Shown here piece by piece: positions 1 to 15,600 of a stretch of 64,000 nt of DNA. Source of the DNA: Dendrophyllia cribrosa (Eukaryota; Cnidaria; Anthozoa; Scleractinia; Dendrophylliidae); the NCBI GenBank assembly GCA_024195265.1, contig JAJLRJ010000014.1, forward strand, positions 25,895,181-25,959,180, given 5' to 3'. The notes under the pieces were generated by a model that saw nothing but the letters and a program-made list of their open reading frames with translations, had not been told where the DNA came from and ran no database searches. The translations under genes and the position numbers were made by a program. Every line of letters starts with the position of its first letter. The first letter of the stretch is position 1.

Positions 1-649
1 CAGTATCAACGTCATCGAGTGTTTCAACACCAACAACGACAAGTGTGTCAACTTCGATTTCGACAAGGTACTGAACATTTTTTTGATTCGTTGGAAATAC
101 ATATCTTTCTAATCAATGAATTCGATTTCTTTGATAAGATAAGAAGATGAAAATAATTGATCATTTCTTTTTTTAAGCGTGTCCACTTCTAGCTCAGTGT
201 CTTCGTCGTCTTCGGTGTCCACCTCGTCTAGTGTGTCAACCTCCTCAAGGTAAAGAATAACAAAGCTAAGACAAAACCATATCTTTACTTTTGATGTTCA
301 ACCAAAACAAATTTACTCATCATAATCAATTATCTTCATTTTAGCGTATCCACATCAAGTTCTGTATCGACATCGTCGTCAGTATCAACATCATCGAGCG
401 TTTCAACACCAACCACGACTAGCGTGTCAACATCGATTTCGACAAGGTACGAAACATTTATCTTCGTCAATTTCCTGCAAAACTAGAACAAAAGATGGCA
501 CTTTCACTTTCATTCCTGTCTCAATAATTAATGTCAAACATCAATTAACTGCAAATGATTGTATTCCATATTTTCAGCGTCTCCACTTCTAGTTCGGTGT
601 CCACATCATCTTCAGTGTCCACGTCATCGAGTGTGTCAACCTCCTCAAG
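1..649 (+). CDS. Array 1, partial unit at the window edge
   Basis: Exons are the end of A (1-67), B (178-249), C (345-446) and D (578-649). Base 1 is the second base of a serine codon in exon A. The acceptor of exon D ends in TTTTCAG instead of the T-run plus TAG of the other copies, and the exon begins CGTCTCC, which is still a Val-Ser codon pair. Confidence 0.85.
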
Positions 650-3600
650 GTAATTAAGAGTACAACTTCAATCTCCACATATTTTAGTTACCCACGCTCT
701 AAATATCTGATTTTCCCCTCTAAATCTTCGAATTACCACAAGGATTATTACCTTAAAAGCACTGACTTGCAGAATTTAATAACGAGGGTTTTACAGTTGC
801 TTCTTCCTTCTTCTCAGAGTATTAAAATTAGTGCGCAGAATAATTTCCTACTCTACAGGTTGTCATACTCCTAATTGTAGGGGTATCTATAAGCACACTG
901 GTGCAAAAATGTCGTAGTTTTAACTTGTTAATACAATTTTACGAATAGCGTATTGTTATTAAGTTCTGTCGCAACGTCAAGATAGATCAGTTAGTCTGTT
1001 TTTGCATTTACTTCTTCATTCTTTTTAAAATCAATTATTGAAAAATCCTCCCCCCTAGAAAATCCCCTACAATAACTCATTAAATCGTCCTACTTATGGG
1101 AGTAGCTACTAAGGCAAAATAACTGCACGAAAATTATAGTAAAATTTAACTTGATAATCCCTTTCTTTTTCAAAGTGTTTCCACGTCAAGTTCTGTATCG
1201 ACGTCATCGTCAGTATCAACATCATCGAGTGTTTCAACACCAACTACCACAAGCCTATCCACATCAAGTTCTGTGTCGACATCGACGTCAGTATCGACGT
1301 CGTCGAGTGTCTCGACATCAAGTTCCGTATCAACGTCGTCATCAGTATCAACGTCATCGTCAGTATCAACGTCTTCGAGTGTTTCAACACCAACAACGAC
1401 AAGTGTGTCAACTTCGATTTTCACAAGGTACTGAATATTTTTTTGATTCTTTGGAAATACATATCTTTCTAATCAATGAATTCGATTTCTTTGATAAGAT
1501 AAGAAGATGAAAATAATTGATCATTTCTTTTTTTAAGCGTGTCCACTTCTAGCTCAGTGTCTTCGTCGTCTTCGGTGTCCACCTCGTCTAGTGTGTCAAC
1601 CTCCTCAAGGTAAAGAATAACAAAGCTAAGACAAAACCATATCTTTACTTTTCATGTTCAACCAAAAGAAATTTACTTATCATAATCAATTATCTTCATT
1701 TTAGCGTATCCACATCAAGTTCTGTATCGACATCGTCGTCAGTATCAACATCATCGAGCGTTTCAACACCAACCACGACTAGCGTGTCAACATCGATTTC
1801 GACAAGGTACGAAACATTTATCTTCGTCAATTTCCTGCGAAACTAGAACAAAAGATGGCACTTTCACTTTCACTTCTGTCTCAATAATTAATGTCAAACA
1901 TTAATTAACTGCAAATGATTTTCATCCATATTTTTTTTAGCGTATCCACTTCTAGTTCGGTGTCCACATCATCTTCAGTGTCCACGTCATCGAGTGTGTC
2001 AACCTCCTCAAGGTAATTAAGAGTACAACTTCAATCTCCACATATTTTAGTTACCCACGCTCTAAATATCTGATTTTCCCTCTAAATCTTCGAATTACCA
2101 CAAGGATTATTACCTTAAAAGCACTGACTTGCAGAATTTAATAACGAGGGTTTTACAGTTGCTTCTTCCTTCTTCTCAGAGTATTAAAATTAGTGCGCAG
2201 AATAATTTCCTTCTCTACAGGTTGTCATACTCCTAGTTGTAGGGGTATCTATAAGCACACTGGTGCAAAAATGTCATATGTTTTAACTCGTTAATACAAT
2301 TTTACGAATAGCGTATTGTCATTAAGTTCTGTCCCAACGTCAAAATAGAGCAGTTAGTCTGTTTTTGCATTTACTTCTTCATTCTTTTTAAAATCAATTA
2401 TTGAAAAATCCTCCCCCTAGAAAATCCCCTACAATAACTCAATAAATCCTCCCACTTATGGGAGTAGCTACTAAGGCAAAATAACTGCACGAAAGTTATA
2501 GTAAAATTTAACTTGATAATCCCTTTCTTTTTCAAAGTGTTTCCACGTCAAGTTCTGTATCGACGTCATCGTCAGTATCAACATCATCGAGTGTTTCAAC
2601 ACCAACTACCACAAGCCTATCCACATCAAGTTCTGTGTCGACATCGTCGTCAGTATCAACGTCATCGAGTGTCTCGACATCAAGTTCCGTATCAACGTCG
2701 TCGTCAGTATCAACGTCATCGTCAGTATCAACGTCATCGAGTGTTTCTACACCAACAACGACAAGTGTGTCAACTTCGATTTCGACAAGGTACTGAACAT
2801 TTTTTTGATTCTTTGGAAATACATATCTTTCTAATCAATGAATTCGATTTCTTTGATAAGATAAGAAGATGAAAATAATTGATCATTTCTTTTTTTAAGC
2901 GTGTCCACTTCTAGCTCAGTGTCTTCGTCGTCTTCGGTGTCCACCTCGTCTAGTGTGTCAACCTCCTCAAGGTAAAGAATAACAAAGCTAAGACAAAACC
3001 ATACCTTTACTTTTGATGTTCAACCAAAACAAATTTACTTATCATAATCAATTATCTTCATTTTAGCGTATCCACATCAAGTTCTGTATCGACATCGTCG
3101 TCAGTATCAACATCATCGAGCATTTCAACACCAACGACGACTAGCGTGTCAACATCGATTTCGACAAGGTACGAAACATTTATCTTCGTCAATTTCCTGC
3201 GAAACTAGAACAAAAGATGGCACTTTCACTTTCACTTCTGTCTCAATAATTAATGTCAAACATTAATTAACTGCAAATCATTGTCATCCATATTTTTTTA
3301 GCGTGTCCACTTCTAGTTCGGTGTCCACATCATCTTCAGCGTCCACGTCATCGAGTGTGTCAACCTCCTCAAGGTAATTAAGAGTACAACTTCAATCTCC
3401 ACATATTTTAGTTACCCACGCTCTAAATATCTGATTTTCCCCTCTAAATCTTCGAATTACCACAAGGATTATTACCTTAAAAGCACTGACTTGCAGAATT
3501 TAATAACCAGGGTTTTACAGTTGCTTCTTCCTTCTTCTCAGAGTATTAAAATTAGTGCGCAGAATAATTTCCTACTCTACAGGTTGTCATACTCCTAGTT

Positions 3601-6600
3601 GTAGGGGTATCTATAAGCAGACTGGTGCAAAAATGTGATATGTTTTAACTCGTTAATACAATTTTACGAATAGCGTATTGTCATTAAGTTCTGTCCCAAC
3701 GTCAAGATAGATCAGTTAGTCTGTTTTTTCATTTACTTCTTCATTCTTTTTCAAATCAATTATTGAAAAATACTCCCCCTAGAAAATCCCCTACAATAAC
3801 TCATTAAATCGACCTACTTATGGGAGTAGCTACTAAGGCAAAATAACTGCACGAAAGTTATAGTAAAATTTAACTTGATAATCCCTTTCTTTTTCAAAGT
3901 GTTTCCACGTCAAGTTCTGTATCGACGTCATCGTCAGTATCAACATCATCGAGTGTTTCAACACCAACTACCACAAGCCAATCCACATCAAGTTCTGTGT
4001 CGACATCGTCGTCAGTATCAACGTCATCGAGTGTCTCGACATCAAGTTCCGTATCAACGTCGTCGTCAGTATCAACGTCATCGTCAGTATCAACGTCATC
4101 GAGTGTTTCAACACCAACAACGACAAGTGTGTCAACTTCGATTTCGACAAGGTACTGAACATTTTTTTTATTCTTTGGAAATGCATATCTTTCTAATCAA
4201 TGAATTCGATTTCTTTGGTAAGATAAGAAGATGAAAATAATTGATCATTTCTTTTTTTAAGCGTGTCCACTTCTAGCTCAGTGTCTTCGTCGTCTTCGGT
4301 GTCCACCTCGTCTAGTGTGTCAACCTCCTCAAGGTAAAGAATAACAAAGCTAAGACAAAACCATACCTTTACTTTTGATGTTCAACCAAAACAAATTTAC
4401 TTATCATAATCAATTATCTTCATTTTAGCGTATCCACATCAAGTTCTGTATCGACATCGTCGTCAGTATCAACATCATCGAGCGTTTCAACACCAACCAC
4501 GACTAGCGTGTCAACATCGATTTCGACAAGGTACGAAACATTTATCTTCGTCAATTTCCTGCGAAACTAGAACAAAAGATGGCACTTTCACTTTCACTTC
4601 TGTCTCAATAATTAATGTCAAACATTAATTAACTGCAAATGATTGTCATCCATATTTTTTTTAGCGTGTCCACTTCTAGTTCGGTGTCCACATCATCTTC
4701 AGTGTCCACGTCATCGAGTGTGTCAACCTCCTCAAGGTAATTAAGAGTACAACTTCAATCTCCACATATTTTAGTTACCCACGCTCTAAATATCTGATTT
4801 TCTCCTCTAAATCTTCGAATTACCACAAGGATTATTACCTTAAAAGCCCTGAATTGCAGAATTTAATAACGAGGGTTTTACAGTTGCTTCTTCCTTCTTC
4901 TCAGAGTATTAAAATTAGTGCGCAGAATAATTTCCTTCTCTACAGGTTGTCATACTCCTAGTTGTAGGGGTATCTATAAGCAGACTGGTGCAGAAATGTC
5001 ATATGTTTTAACTCGTTAATACAATTTTACGAATAGCGTATTGTCATTAAGTTCTGTCCCAACGTCAAGATAGATCAGTTACTCTGTTTTTTCATTTACT
5101 TCTTCATTCTTTTTCAAATCAATTATTGAAAAATACTCCCCCTAGAAAATCCCCTACAATAACTCATTAAATCGACCTACTTATGGGAGTAGCTACTAAG
5201 GCAAAATAACTGCACGAAAGTTATAGTAAAATTTAACTTGATAATCCCTTTCTTTTTCAAAGTGTTTCCACGTCAAGTTCTGTATCGACGTCATCCTCAG
5301 TATCAACATCATCGAGTGTTTCAACACCAACTACCACAAGCCTATCCACATCAAGTTCTGTGTCGACATCGTCGTCAGTATCAACGTCATCGAGTGTCTC
5401 GACATCAAGTTCCGTATCAACGTCGTCGTCAGTATCAACGTCATCGTCAGTATCAACGTCATCGAGTGTTTCAACACCAACAACGACAAGTGTGTCAACT
5501 TCGATTTCGACAAGGTACTGAACATTTTTTTGATTCTTTGGAAATGCATATCTTTCTAATCAATGAATTCGATTTCTTTGATAAGATAAGAAGATGAAAA
5601 TAATTGATCATTTCTTTTTTTAAGCGTGTCCACTTCTAGCTCAGTGTCTTCGTCGTCTTCGGTGTCCACCTCGTCTAGTGTGTCAACCTCCTCAAGGTAA
5701 AGAATAACAAAGCTAAGACAAAACCATACCTTTACTTTTGATGTTCAACCAAAACAAATTTACTTATCATAATCAATTATCTTCATTTTAGCGTATCCAC
5801 ATCAAGTTCTGTATCGATATCGTCGTCAGTATCAACATCATCGAGCGTTTCAACACCAACCACGACTAGCGTGTCAACATCGATTTCGACAAGGTAAGAA
5901 ACATTTATCTTCGTCAATTTCCTGCGAAACTAGAACAAAAGATGGCACTTTCACTTTCACTTCTGTCTCAATAATTAATGTCAAACATTAATTAACTGCA
6001 AATGATTGTCATCCATATTTTTTTTAGCGTGTCCACTTCTAGTTCGGTGTCCACATCATCTTCAGTGTCCACGTCATCGAGTGTGTCAACCTCCTCAAGG
6101 TAATTAAGAGTACAACTTCAATCTCCACATATTTTAGTTACCCACGCTCTAAATATCTGATTTTCCCCTCTAAATCTTCGAATTACCACAAGGATTATTA
6201 CCTTAAAAGCACTGACTTGCAGAATTTAATAACGAGGGTTTTACAGTTGCTTCTTCCTTCTTCTCAGAGTATTAAAATTAGTGCGCAGAATAATTTTCTA
6301 CTCTACAGGTTGTCATACTCCTAGTTGTAGGGGTATCTATAAGCAGACTGGTGCAAAAATGTGATATGTTTTAACTCGTTAATACAATTTTACGAATAGC
6401 GTATTGTCATTAAGTTCTGTCCCAACGTCAAGATAGATCAGTTACTCTGTTTTTTCATTTACTTCTTCATTCTTTTTCAAATCAATTATTGAAAAATACT
6501 CCCCCTAGAAAATCCCCTACAATAACTCATTAAATCGACCTACTTATGGGAGTAGCTACTAAGGCAAAATAACTGCACGAAAGTTATAGTAAAATTTAAC

Positions 6601-9600
6601 TTGATAATCCCTTTCTTTTTCAAAGTGTTTCCACGTCAAGTTCTGTATCGACGTCATCGTCAGTATCAACATCATCGAGTGTTTCAACACCAACTACCAC
6701 AAGCCAATCCACATCAAGTTCTGTGTCGACATCGTCTTCAGTATCAACGTCATCGAGTGTCTCGACATCAAGTTCCGTATCAACGTCGTCGTCAGTATCA
6801 ACGTCATCGTCAGTATCAACGTCATCGAGTGTTTCAACACCAACAACGACAAGTGTGTCAACTTCGATTTCGACAAGGTACTGAACATTTTTTTGATTCT
6901 TTGGAAATGCATATCTTTCTAATCAATGAATTCGATTTCTTTGATAAGATAAGAAGATGAAAATAATTGATCATTTCTTTTTTTAAGCGTGTCCACTTCT
7001 AGCTCAGTGTCTTCGTCGTCTTCGGTGTCCACCTCGTCTAGTGTGTCAACCTCCTCAAGGTAAAGAATAACAAAGCTAAGACAAAACCATACCTTTACTT
7101 TTGATGTTCAACCAAAACAAATTTACTTATCATAATCAATTATCTTCATTTTAGCGTATCCACATCAAGTTCTGTATCGACATCGTCGTCAGTATCAACA
7201 TCATCGAGCGTTTCAACACCAACCACGACTAGCGTGTCAACATCGATTTCGACAAGGTACGAAACATTTATCTTCGTCAATTTCCTGCGAAACTAGAACA
7301 AAAGATGGCACTTTCACTTTCACTTCTGTCTCAATAATTAATGTCAAACATTAATTAACTGCAAATGATTGTCATCCATATTTTTTTTAGCGTGTCCACT
7401 TCTAGTTCGGTGTCCACATCATCTTCAGTGTCCACGTCATCGAGTGTGTCAACCTCCTCAAGGTAATTAAGAGTACAACTTCAATCTCCACATATTTTAG
7501 TTACCCACGCTCTAAATATCTGATTTTCTCCGCTAAATCTTCGAATTACCACAAGGATTATTACCTTAAAAGCCCTGACTTGCAGAATTTAATAACGAGG
7601 TTTTTACAGTTGCTTCTTCCTTCTTCTCAGAGTATTAAAATTAGTGCGCAGAATAATTTCCTACTCTACAGGTTGTCATACTCCTAGTTGTAGGGGTATC
7701 TACAAGCAGACTGGTGCAGAAATGTCATATGTTTTAACTCGTTAATACAATTTTACGAATAGCGTATTGTCATTAAGTTCTGTCCCAACGTCAAGATAGA
7801 TCAGTTACTCTGTTTTTTCATTTACTTCTTCATTCTTTTTCAAATCAATTATTGAAAAATACTCCCCCTAGAAAATCCCCTACAATAACTCATTAAATCG
7901 ACCTACTTATGGGAGTAGCTACTAAGGCAAAATAACTGCACGAAAGTTATAGTAAAATTTAACTTGATAATCCCTTTCTTTTTCAAAGTGTTTCCACGTC
8001 AAGTTCTGTATCGACGTCATCCTCAGTATCAACATCATCGAGTGTTTCAACACCAACTACCACAAGCCTATCCACATCAAGTTCTGTGTCGACATCGTCG
8101 TCAGTATCAACGTCATCGAGTGTCTCGACATCAAGTTCCGTATCAACGTCGTCGTCAGTATCAACGTCATCGTCAGTATCAACGTCATCGAGTGTTTCAA
8201 CACCAACAACGACAAGTGTGTCAACTTCGATTTCGACAAGGTACTGAACATTTTTTTGATTATTCGGAAATACATATCTTTCTAATCAATGAATTCGATT
8301 TCTTTGATAAGATAAGAAGATGAAAATAATTGATCATTTCTTTTTTTAAGCGTGTCCACTTCTAGCTCAGTGTCTTCGTCGTCTTCGGTGTCCACCTCGT
8401 CTAGTGTGTCAACCTCCTCAAGGTAAAGAATAACAAAGCTAAGACAAAACCATACCTTTACTTTTGATGTTCAACCAAAACAAATTTACTTATCATAATC
8501 AATTATCTTCATTTTAGCGTATCCACATCAAGTTCTGTATCGACATCGTCGTCAGTATCAACATCATCGAGCGTTTCAACACCAACCACGACTAGCGTGT
8601 CAACATCGATTTCGACAAGGTACGAAACATTTATCTTCGTCAATTTCCTGCGAAACTAGAACAAAAGATGGCACTTTCACTTTCACTTCTGTCTCAATAA
8701 TTAATGTCAAACATTAATTAACTGCAAATGATTGTCATCCATATTTTTTTTAGCGTGTCCACTTCTAGTTCGGTGTCCACATCATCTTCAGTGTCCACGT
8801 CATCGAGTGTGTCAACCTCCTCAAGGTAATTAAGAGTACAACTTCAATCTCCACATATTTTAGTTACCCACGCTCTAAATATCTGATTTTCTCCGCTAAA
8901 TCTTCGAATTACCACAAGGATTATTACCTTAAAAGCCCTGACTTGCAGAATTTAATAACGAGGTTTTTACAGTTGCTTCTTCCTTCTTCTCAGAGTATTA
9001 AAATTAGTGCGCAGAATAATTTCCTACTCTACAGGTTGTCATACTCCTAGTTGTAGGGGTATCTATAAGCAGACTGGTGCAGAAATGTCATATGTTTTAA
9101 CTCGTTAATACAATTTTACGAATAGCGTATTGTCATTAAGTTCTGTCCCAACGTCAAGATAGATCAGTTACTCTGTTTTTTCATTTACTTCTTCATTCTT
9201 TTTCAAATCAATTATTGAAAAATACTCCCCCTAGAAAATCCCCTACAATAACTCATTAAATCGACCTACTTATGGGAGTAGCTACTAAGGCAAAATAACT
9301 GCACGAAAGTTATAGTAAAATTTAACTTGATAATCCCTTTCTTTTTCAAAGTGTTTCCACGTCAAGTTCTGTATCGACGTCATCCTCAGTATCAACATCA
9401 TCGAGTGTTTCAACACCAACTACCACAAGCCTATCCACATCAAGTTCTGTGTCGACATCGTCGTCAGTATCAACGTCATCGAGTGTCTCGACATCAAGTT
9501 CCGTATCAACGTCGTCGTCAGTATCAACGTCATCGTCAGTATCAACGTCATCGAGTGTTTCAACACCAACAACGACAAGTGTGTCAACTTCGATTTCGAC

Positions 9601-12600
9601 AAGGTACTGAACATTTTTTTGATTATTCGGAAATACATATCTTTCTAATCAATGAATTCGATTTCTTTGATAAGATAAGAAGATGAAAATAATTGATCAT
9701 TTCTTTTTTTAAGCGTGTCCACTTCTAGCTCAGTGTCTTCGTCGTCTTCGGTGTCCACCTCGTCTAGTGTGTCAACCTCCTCAAGGTAAAGAATAACAAA
9801 GCTAAGACAAAACCATACCTTTACTTTTGATGTTCAACCAAAACAAATTTACTTATCATAATCAATTATCTTCATTTTAGCGTATCCACATCAAGTTCTG
9901 TATCGACATCGTCGTCAGTATCAACATCATCGAGCGTTTCAACACCAACCACGACTAGCGTGTCAACATCGATTTCGACAAGGTACGAAACATTTATCTT
10001 CGTCAATTTCCTGCGAAACTAGAACAAAAGATGGCACTTTCACTTTCACTTCTGTCTCAATAATTAATGTCAAACATTAATTAACTGCAAATGATTGTCA
10101 TCCATATTTTTTTTAGCGTGTCCACTTCTAGTTCGGTGTCCACATCATCTTCAGTGTCCACGTCATCGAGTGTGTCAACCTCCTCAAGGTAATTAAGAGT
10201 ACAACTTCAATCTCCACATATTTTAGTTACCCACGCTCTAAATATCTGATTTTCTCCGCTAAATCTTCGAATTACCACAAGGATTATTACCTTAAAAGCC
10301 CTGACTTGCAGAATTTAATAACGAGGTTTTTACAGTTGCTTCTTCCTTCTTCTCAGAGTATTAAAATTAGTGCGCAGAATAATTTCCTACTCTACAGGTT
10401 GTCATACTCCTAGTTGTAGGGGTATCTATAAGCAGACTGGTGCAGAAATGTCATATGTTTTAACTCGTTAATACAATTTTACGAATAGCGTATTGTCATT
10501 AAGTTCTGTCCCAACGTCAAGATAGATCAGTTACTCTGTTTTTTCATTTACTTCTTCATTCTTTTTCAAATCAATTATTGAAAAATACTCCCCCTAGAAA
10601 ATCCCCTACAATAACTCATTAAATCGACCTACTTATGGGAGTAGCTACTAAGGCAAAATAACTGCACGAAAGTTATAGTAAAATTTAACTTGATAATCCC
10701 TTTCTTTTTCAAAGTGTTTCCACGTCAAGTTCTGTATCGACGTCATCCTCAGTATCAACATCATCGAGTGTTTCAACACCAACTACCACAAGCCTATCCA
10801 CATCAAGTTCTGTGTCGACATCGTCGTCAGTATCAACGTCATCGAGTGTCTCGACATCAAGTTCCGTATCAACGTCGTCGTCAGTATCAACGTCATCGTC
10901 AGTATCAACGTCATCGAGTGTTTCAACACCAACAACGACAAGTGTGTCAACTTCGATTTCGACAAGGTACTGAACATTTTTTTGATTATTCGGAAATACA
11001 TATCTTTCTAATCAATGAATTCGATTTCTTTGATAAGATAAGAAGATGAAAATAATTGATCATTTCTTTTTTTAAGCGTGTCCACTTCTAGCTCAGTGTC
11101 TTCGTCGTCTTCGGTGTCCACCTCGTCTAGTGTGTCAACCTCCTCAAGGTAAAGAATAACAATGCTAAGACAAAACCATACCTTTACTTTTGATGTTCAA
11201 CCAAAACAAATTTACTTATCATAATCAATTATCTTCATTTTAGCGTATCCACATCAAGTTCTGTATCGACATCGTCGTCAGTATCAACATCATCGAGCGT
11301 TTCAACACCAACCACGACTAGCGTGTCAACATCGATTTCGACAAGGTACGAAACATTTATCTTCGTCAATTTCCTGCGAAACTAGAACAAAAGATGGCAC
11401 TTTCACTTTCACTTCTGTCTCAATAATTAATGTCAAACATTAATTAACTGCAAATGATTGTCATCCATATTTTTTTTAGCGTGTCCACTTCTAGTTCGGT
11501 GTCCACATCATCTTCAGTGTCCACGTCATCGAGTGTGTCAACCTCCTCAAGGTAATTAAGAGTACAACTTCAATCTCCACATATTTTAGTTACCCACGCT
11601 CTAAATATCTGATTTTCTCCTCTAAATCTTCGAATTGCCACAAGGATTATTACCTTAAAAGCACTGACTTGCAGAATTTAATAACGAGGGTTTTACAGTT
11701 GCTTCTTCCTTCTTCTCAGAGTATTAAAATTAGTGCGCAGAATAATTTCCTACTCTACAGGTTGTCATACTCCTAGTTGTAGGGGTATCTATAAGCACAC
11801 TGGTGCAAAAATGTCATATGTTTTAACTCGTTAATACGATTTTACGAATAGCGTATTGTCATTAAGTTCTGTCCCAACGTCAAGATAGATCAGTTAGTCT
11901 GTTTTTGCATTTACTTCTTCATTCTTTTTCAAATCAATTATTGAAAAATCCTCCCCCTAGAAAATCCCCTACAATAACTCAATAAATCGACCTACTTATG
12001 GGAGTAGCTACTAAGGCAAAATAACTGCACGAAAGTTATAGTAAAATTTAACTTGATAATCCCTTTCTTTTTCAAAGTGTTTCCACGTCAAGTTCTGTAT
12101 CGACGTCATCGTCAGTATCAACATCATCGAGTGTTTCAACACCAACTACCACAAGCCTATCCACATCAAGTTCTGTGTCGACATCGTCGTCAGTATCAAC
12201 GTCATCGAGTGTCTCGACATCAAGTTCCGTATCAACGTCGTCGTCAGTATCAACGTCATCGTCAGTATCAACGTCTTCGAGTGTTTCAACACCAACAACG
12301 ACAAGTGTGTCAACTTCGATTTCGACAAGGTACTGAACATTTTTTTGATTCTTTGGAAATACATATCTTTCTAATCAATGAATTCGATTTCTTTGATAAG
12401 ATAAGAAGTTGAAAATAATTGATCATTTCTTTTTTTAAGCGTGTCCACTTCTAGCTCAGTGTCTTCGTCGTCTTCGGTGTCCACCTCGTCTAGTGTGTCA
12501 ACCTCCTCAAGGTAAAGAATAACAAAGCTAAGACAAAACCATACCTTTACTTTTGATGTTCAACCAAAACAAATTTACTTATCATAATCAATTATCTTCA

Positions 12601-15600
12601 TTTTAGCGTATCCACATCAAGTTCTGTATCGACATCGTCGTCAGTATCAACATCATCGAGCGTTTCAACACCAACCACGACTAGCGTGTCAACATCGATT
12701 TCGACAAGGTACGAAACATTTATCTTCGTCAATTTCCTGCGAAACTAGAACAAAAGATGGCACTTTCACTTTCACTTCTGTCTCAATAATTAATGTCAAA
12801 CATTAATTAACTGCAAATGATTGTCATCCATATTTTTTTTAGCGTGTCCACTTCTAGTTCGGTGTCCACATCATCTTCAGTGTCCACGTCATCGAGTGTG
12901 TCAACCTCCTCAAGGTAATTAAGAGTACAACTTCAATCTTCACATATTTTAGTTACCCACGCTCTAAATATCTGATTTTCTCCTCTAAATCTTCGAATTG
13001 CCACAAGGATTATTACCTTAAAAGCACTGACTTGCAGAATTTAATAACGAGGGTTTTACAGTTGCTTCTTCCTTCTTCTCAGAGTATTAAAATTAGTGCG
13101 CAGAATAATTTCCTACTCTACAGGTTGTCATACTCCTAGTTGTAGGGATATCTATAAGCATACTGGTGCAAAAATGTCATATGTTTTAACTCGTTAATAC
13201 AATTTTACGAATAGCGTATTGTCATTAAGTTCTGTCCCAACGTCAAGATAGATCAGTTAGTCTGTTTTTGCATTTACTTCTTCATTCTTTTTCAAATCAA
13301 TTATTGAAAAATCCTCCCCCTAGAAAATCCCCTACAATAACTCATTAAATCGACCTACTTATGGGAGTAGCTACTAAGGCAAAATAACTGCACGAAACTT
13401 ATAGTAAAATTTAACTTGATAATCCCTTTCTTTTTCAAAGTGTTTCCACGTCAAGTTCTGTATCGACGTCATCGTCAGTATCAACATCATCGAGTGTTTC
13501 AACACCAACTACCACAAGCCTATCCACATCAAGTTCTGTGTCGACATCGTCGTCAGTATCAACGTCATCGAGTGTCTCGACATCAAGTTCCGTATCAACG
13601 TCGTCGTCAGTATCAACGTCATCGTCAGTATCAACGTCATCGAGTGTTTCAACACCAACAACGACAAGTGTGTCAACTTCGATTTCGACAAGGTACTGAA
13701 CATTTTTTTGATTCTTTGGAAATGCATATCTTTCTAATCAATGAATTCGATTTCTTTGATAAGATAAGAAGTTGAAAATAATTGATCATTTCTTTTTTTA
13801 AGCGTGTCCACTTCTAGCTCAGTGTCTTCGTCGTCTTCGGTGTCCACCTCGTCTAGTGTGTCAACCTCCTCAAGGTAAAGAATAACAAAGCTAAGACAAA
13901 ACCATACCTTTACTTTTGATGTTCAACCAAAACAAATTTACTTATCATAATCAATTATCTTCATTTTAGCGTATCCACATCAAGTTCTGTATCGACATCG
14001 TCGTCAGTATCAACATCATCGAGCGTTTCAACACCAACCACGACTAGCGTGTCAACATCGATTTCGACAAGGTACGAAACATTTATCTTCGTCAATTTCC
14101 TGCGAAACTAGAACAAAAGATGGCACTTTCACTTTCACTTCTGTCTCAATAATTAATGTCAAACATTAATTAACTGCAAATGATTGTCATCCATATTTTT
14201 TTTAGCGTGTCCACTTCTAGTTCGGTGTCCACATCATCTTCAGTGTCCACGTCATCGAGTGTGTCAACCTCCTCAAGGTAATTAAGAGTACAACTTCAAT
14301 CTCCACATATTTTAGTTACCCACGCTCTAAATATCTGATTTTCTCCTCTAAATCTTCGAATTGCCACAAGGATTATTACCTTAAAAGCACTGACTTGCAG
14401 AATTTAATAACGAGGGTTTTACAGTTGCTTCTTCCTTCTTCTCAGAGTATTAAAATTAGTGCGCAGAATAATTTCCTACTCTACAGGTTGTCATACTCCT
14501 AGTTGTAGGGATATCTATAAGCATACTGGTGCAAAAATGTCATATGTTTTAACTCGTTAATACAATTTTACGAATAGCGTATTGTCATTAAGTTCTGTCC
14601 CAACGTCAAGATAGATCAGTTAGTCTGTTTTTGCATTTACTTCTTCATTCTTTTTCAAATCAATTATTGAATAATCCTCTCCCTAGAAAATCCCCTACAA
14701 TAACTCAATAAATCGACCTACTTATGGGAGTAGCTACTAAGGCAAAATAACTGCACGAAAGTTATAGTAAAATTTAACTTGATAATCCCTTTCTTTTTCA
14801 AAGTGTTTCCACGTCAAGTTCTGTATCGACGTCATCGTCAGTATCAACATCATCGAGTGTTTCAACACCAACTACCACAAGCCTATCCACATCAAGTTCT
14901 GTGTCGACATCGTCGTCAGTATCAACGTCATCGAGTGTCTCGACATCAAGTTCCGTATCAACGTCGTCGTCAGTATCAACGTCATCGTCAGTATCAACGT
15001 CATCGAGTGTTTCAACACCAACAACGACAAGTGTGTCAACTTCGATTTCGACAAGGTACTGAACATTTTTTTGATTCTTTGGAAATGCATATCTTTCTAA
15101 TCAATGAATTCGATTTCTTTGATAAGATAAGAAGTTGAAAATAATTGATCATTTCTTTTTTTAAGCGTGTCCACTTCTAGCTCAGTGTCTTCGTCGTCTT
15201 CGGTGTCCACCTCGTCTAGTGTGTCAACCTCCTCAAGGTAAAGAATAACAAAGCTAAGACAAAACCATACCTTTACTTTTGATGTTCAACCAAAACAAAT
15301 TTACTTATCATAATCAATTATCTTCATTTTAGCGTATCCACATCAAGTTCTGTATCGACATCGTCGTCAGTATCAACATCATCGAGCGTTTCAACACCAA
15401 CCACGACTAGCGTGTCAACATCGATTTCGACAAGGTACGAAACATTTATCTTCGTCAATTTCCTGCGAAACTAGAACAAAAGATGGCACTTTCACTTTCA
15501 CTTCTGTCTCAATAATTAATGTCAAACATTAATTAACTGCAAATGATTGTCATCCATATTTTTTTTAGCGTGTCCACTTCTAGTTCGGTGTCCACATCAT

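Noticed and set aside
781..905. Possible extra exon after the pyrimidine tract in the D-A intron (cttcttctcag ... ctctacag)
   Set aside because: Acceptor-like sites recur in every cassette, but no donor and no phase-compatible open segment accompany them. They are more likely intron sequence elements or cryptic sites.
1170..1424. Acidic Asp/Val/Glu-rich frame on the minus strand
   Set aside because: It is the antisense of the repeat exon. It stays open only because the repeat lacks the triplets that would give stops; it has no splice structure of its own.
1151..1510. 119-residue Arg/His/Gln-rich frame, repeated in every cassette
   Set aside because: It is an out-of-frame reading of exon A running into the intron. 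The frame that joins across all splice sites is the SVSTSS one, and this frame starts in the intron at a TTG.
3968..4186. Leu/Thr/Met-rich minus-strand frame seen in most cassettes
   Set aside because: It is another shadow of the exon A minisatellite. It is copied with the cassette, so its recurrence is not evidence of selection.
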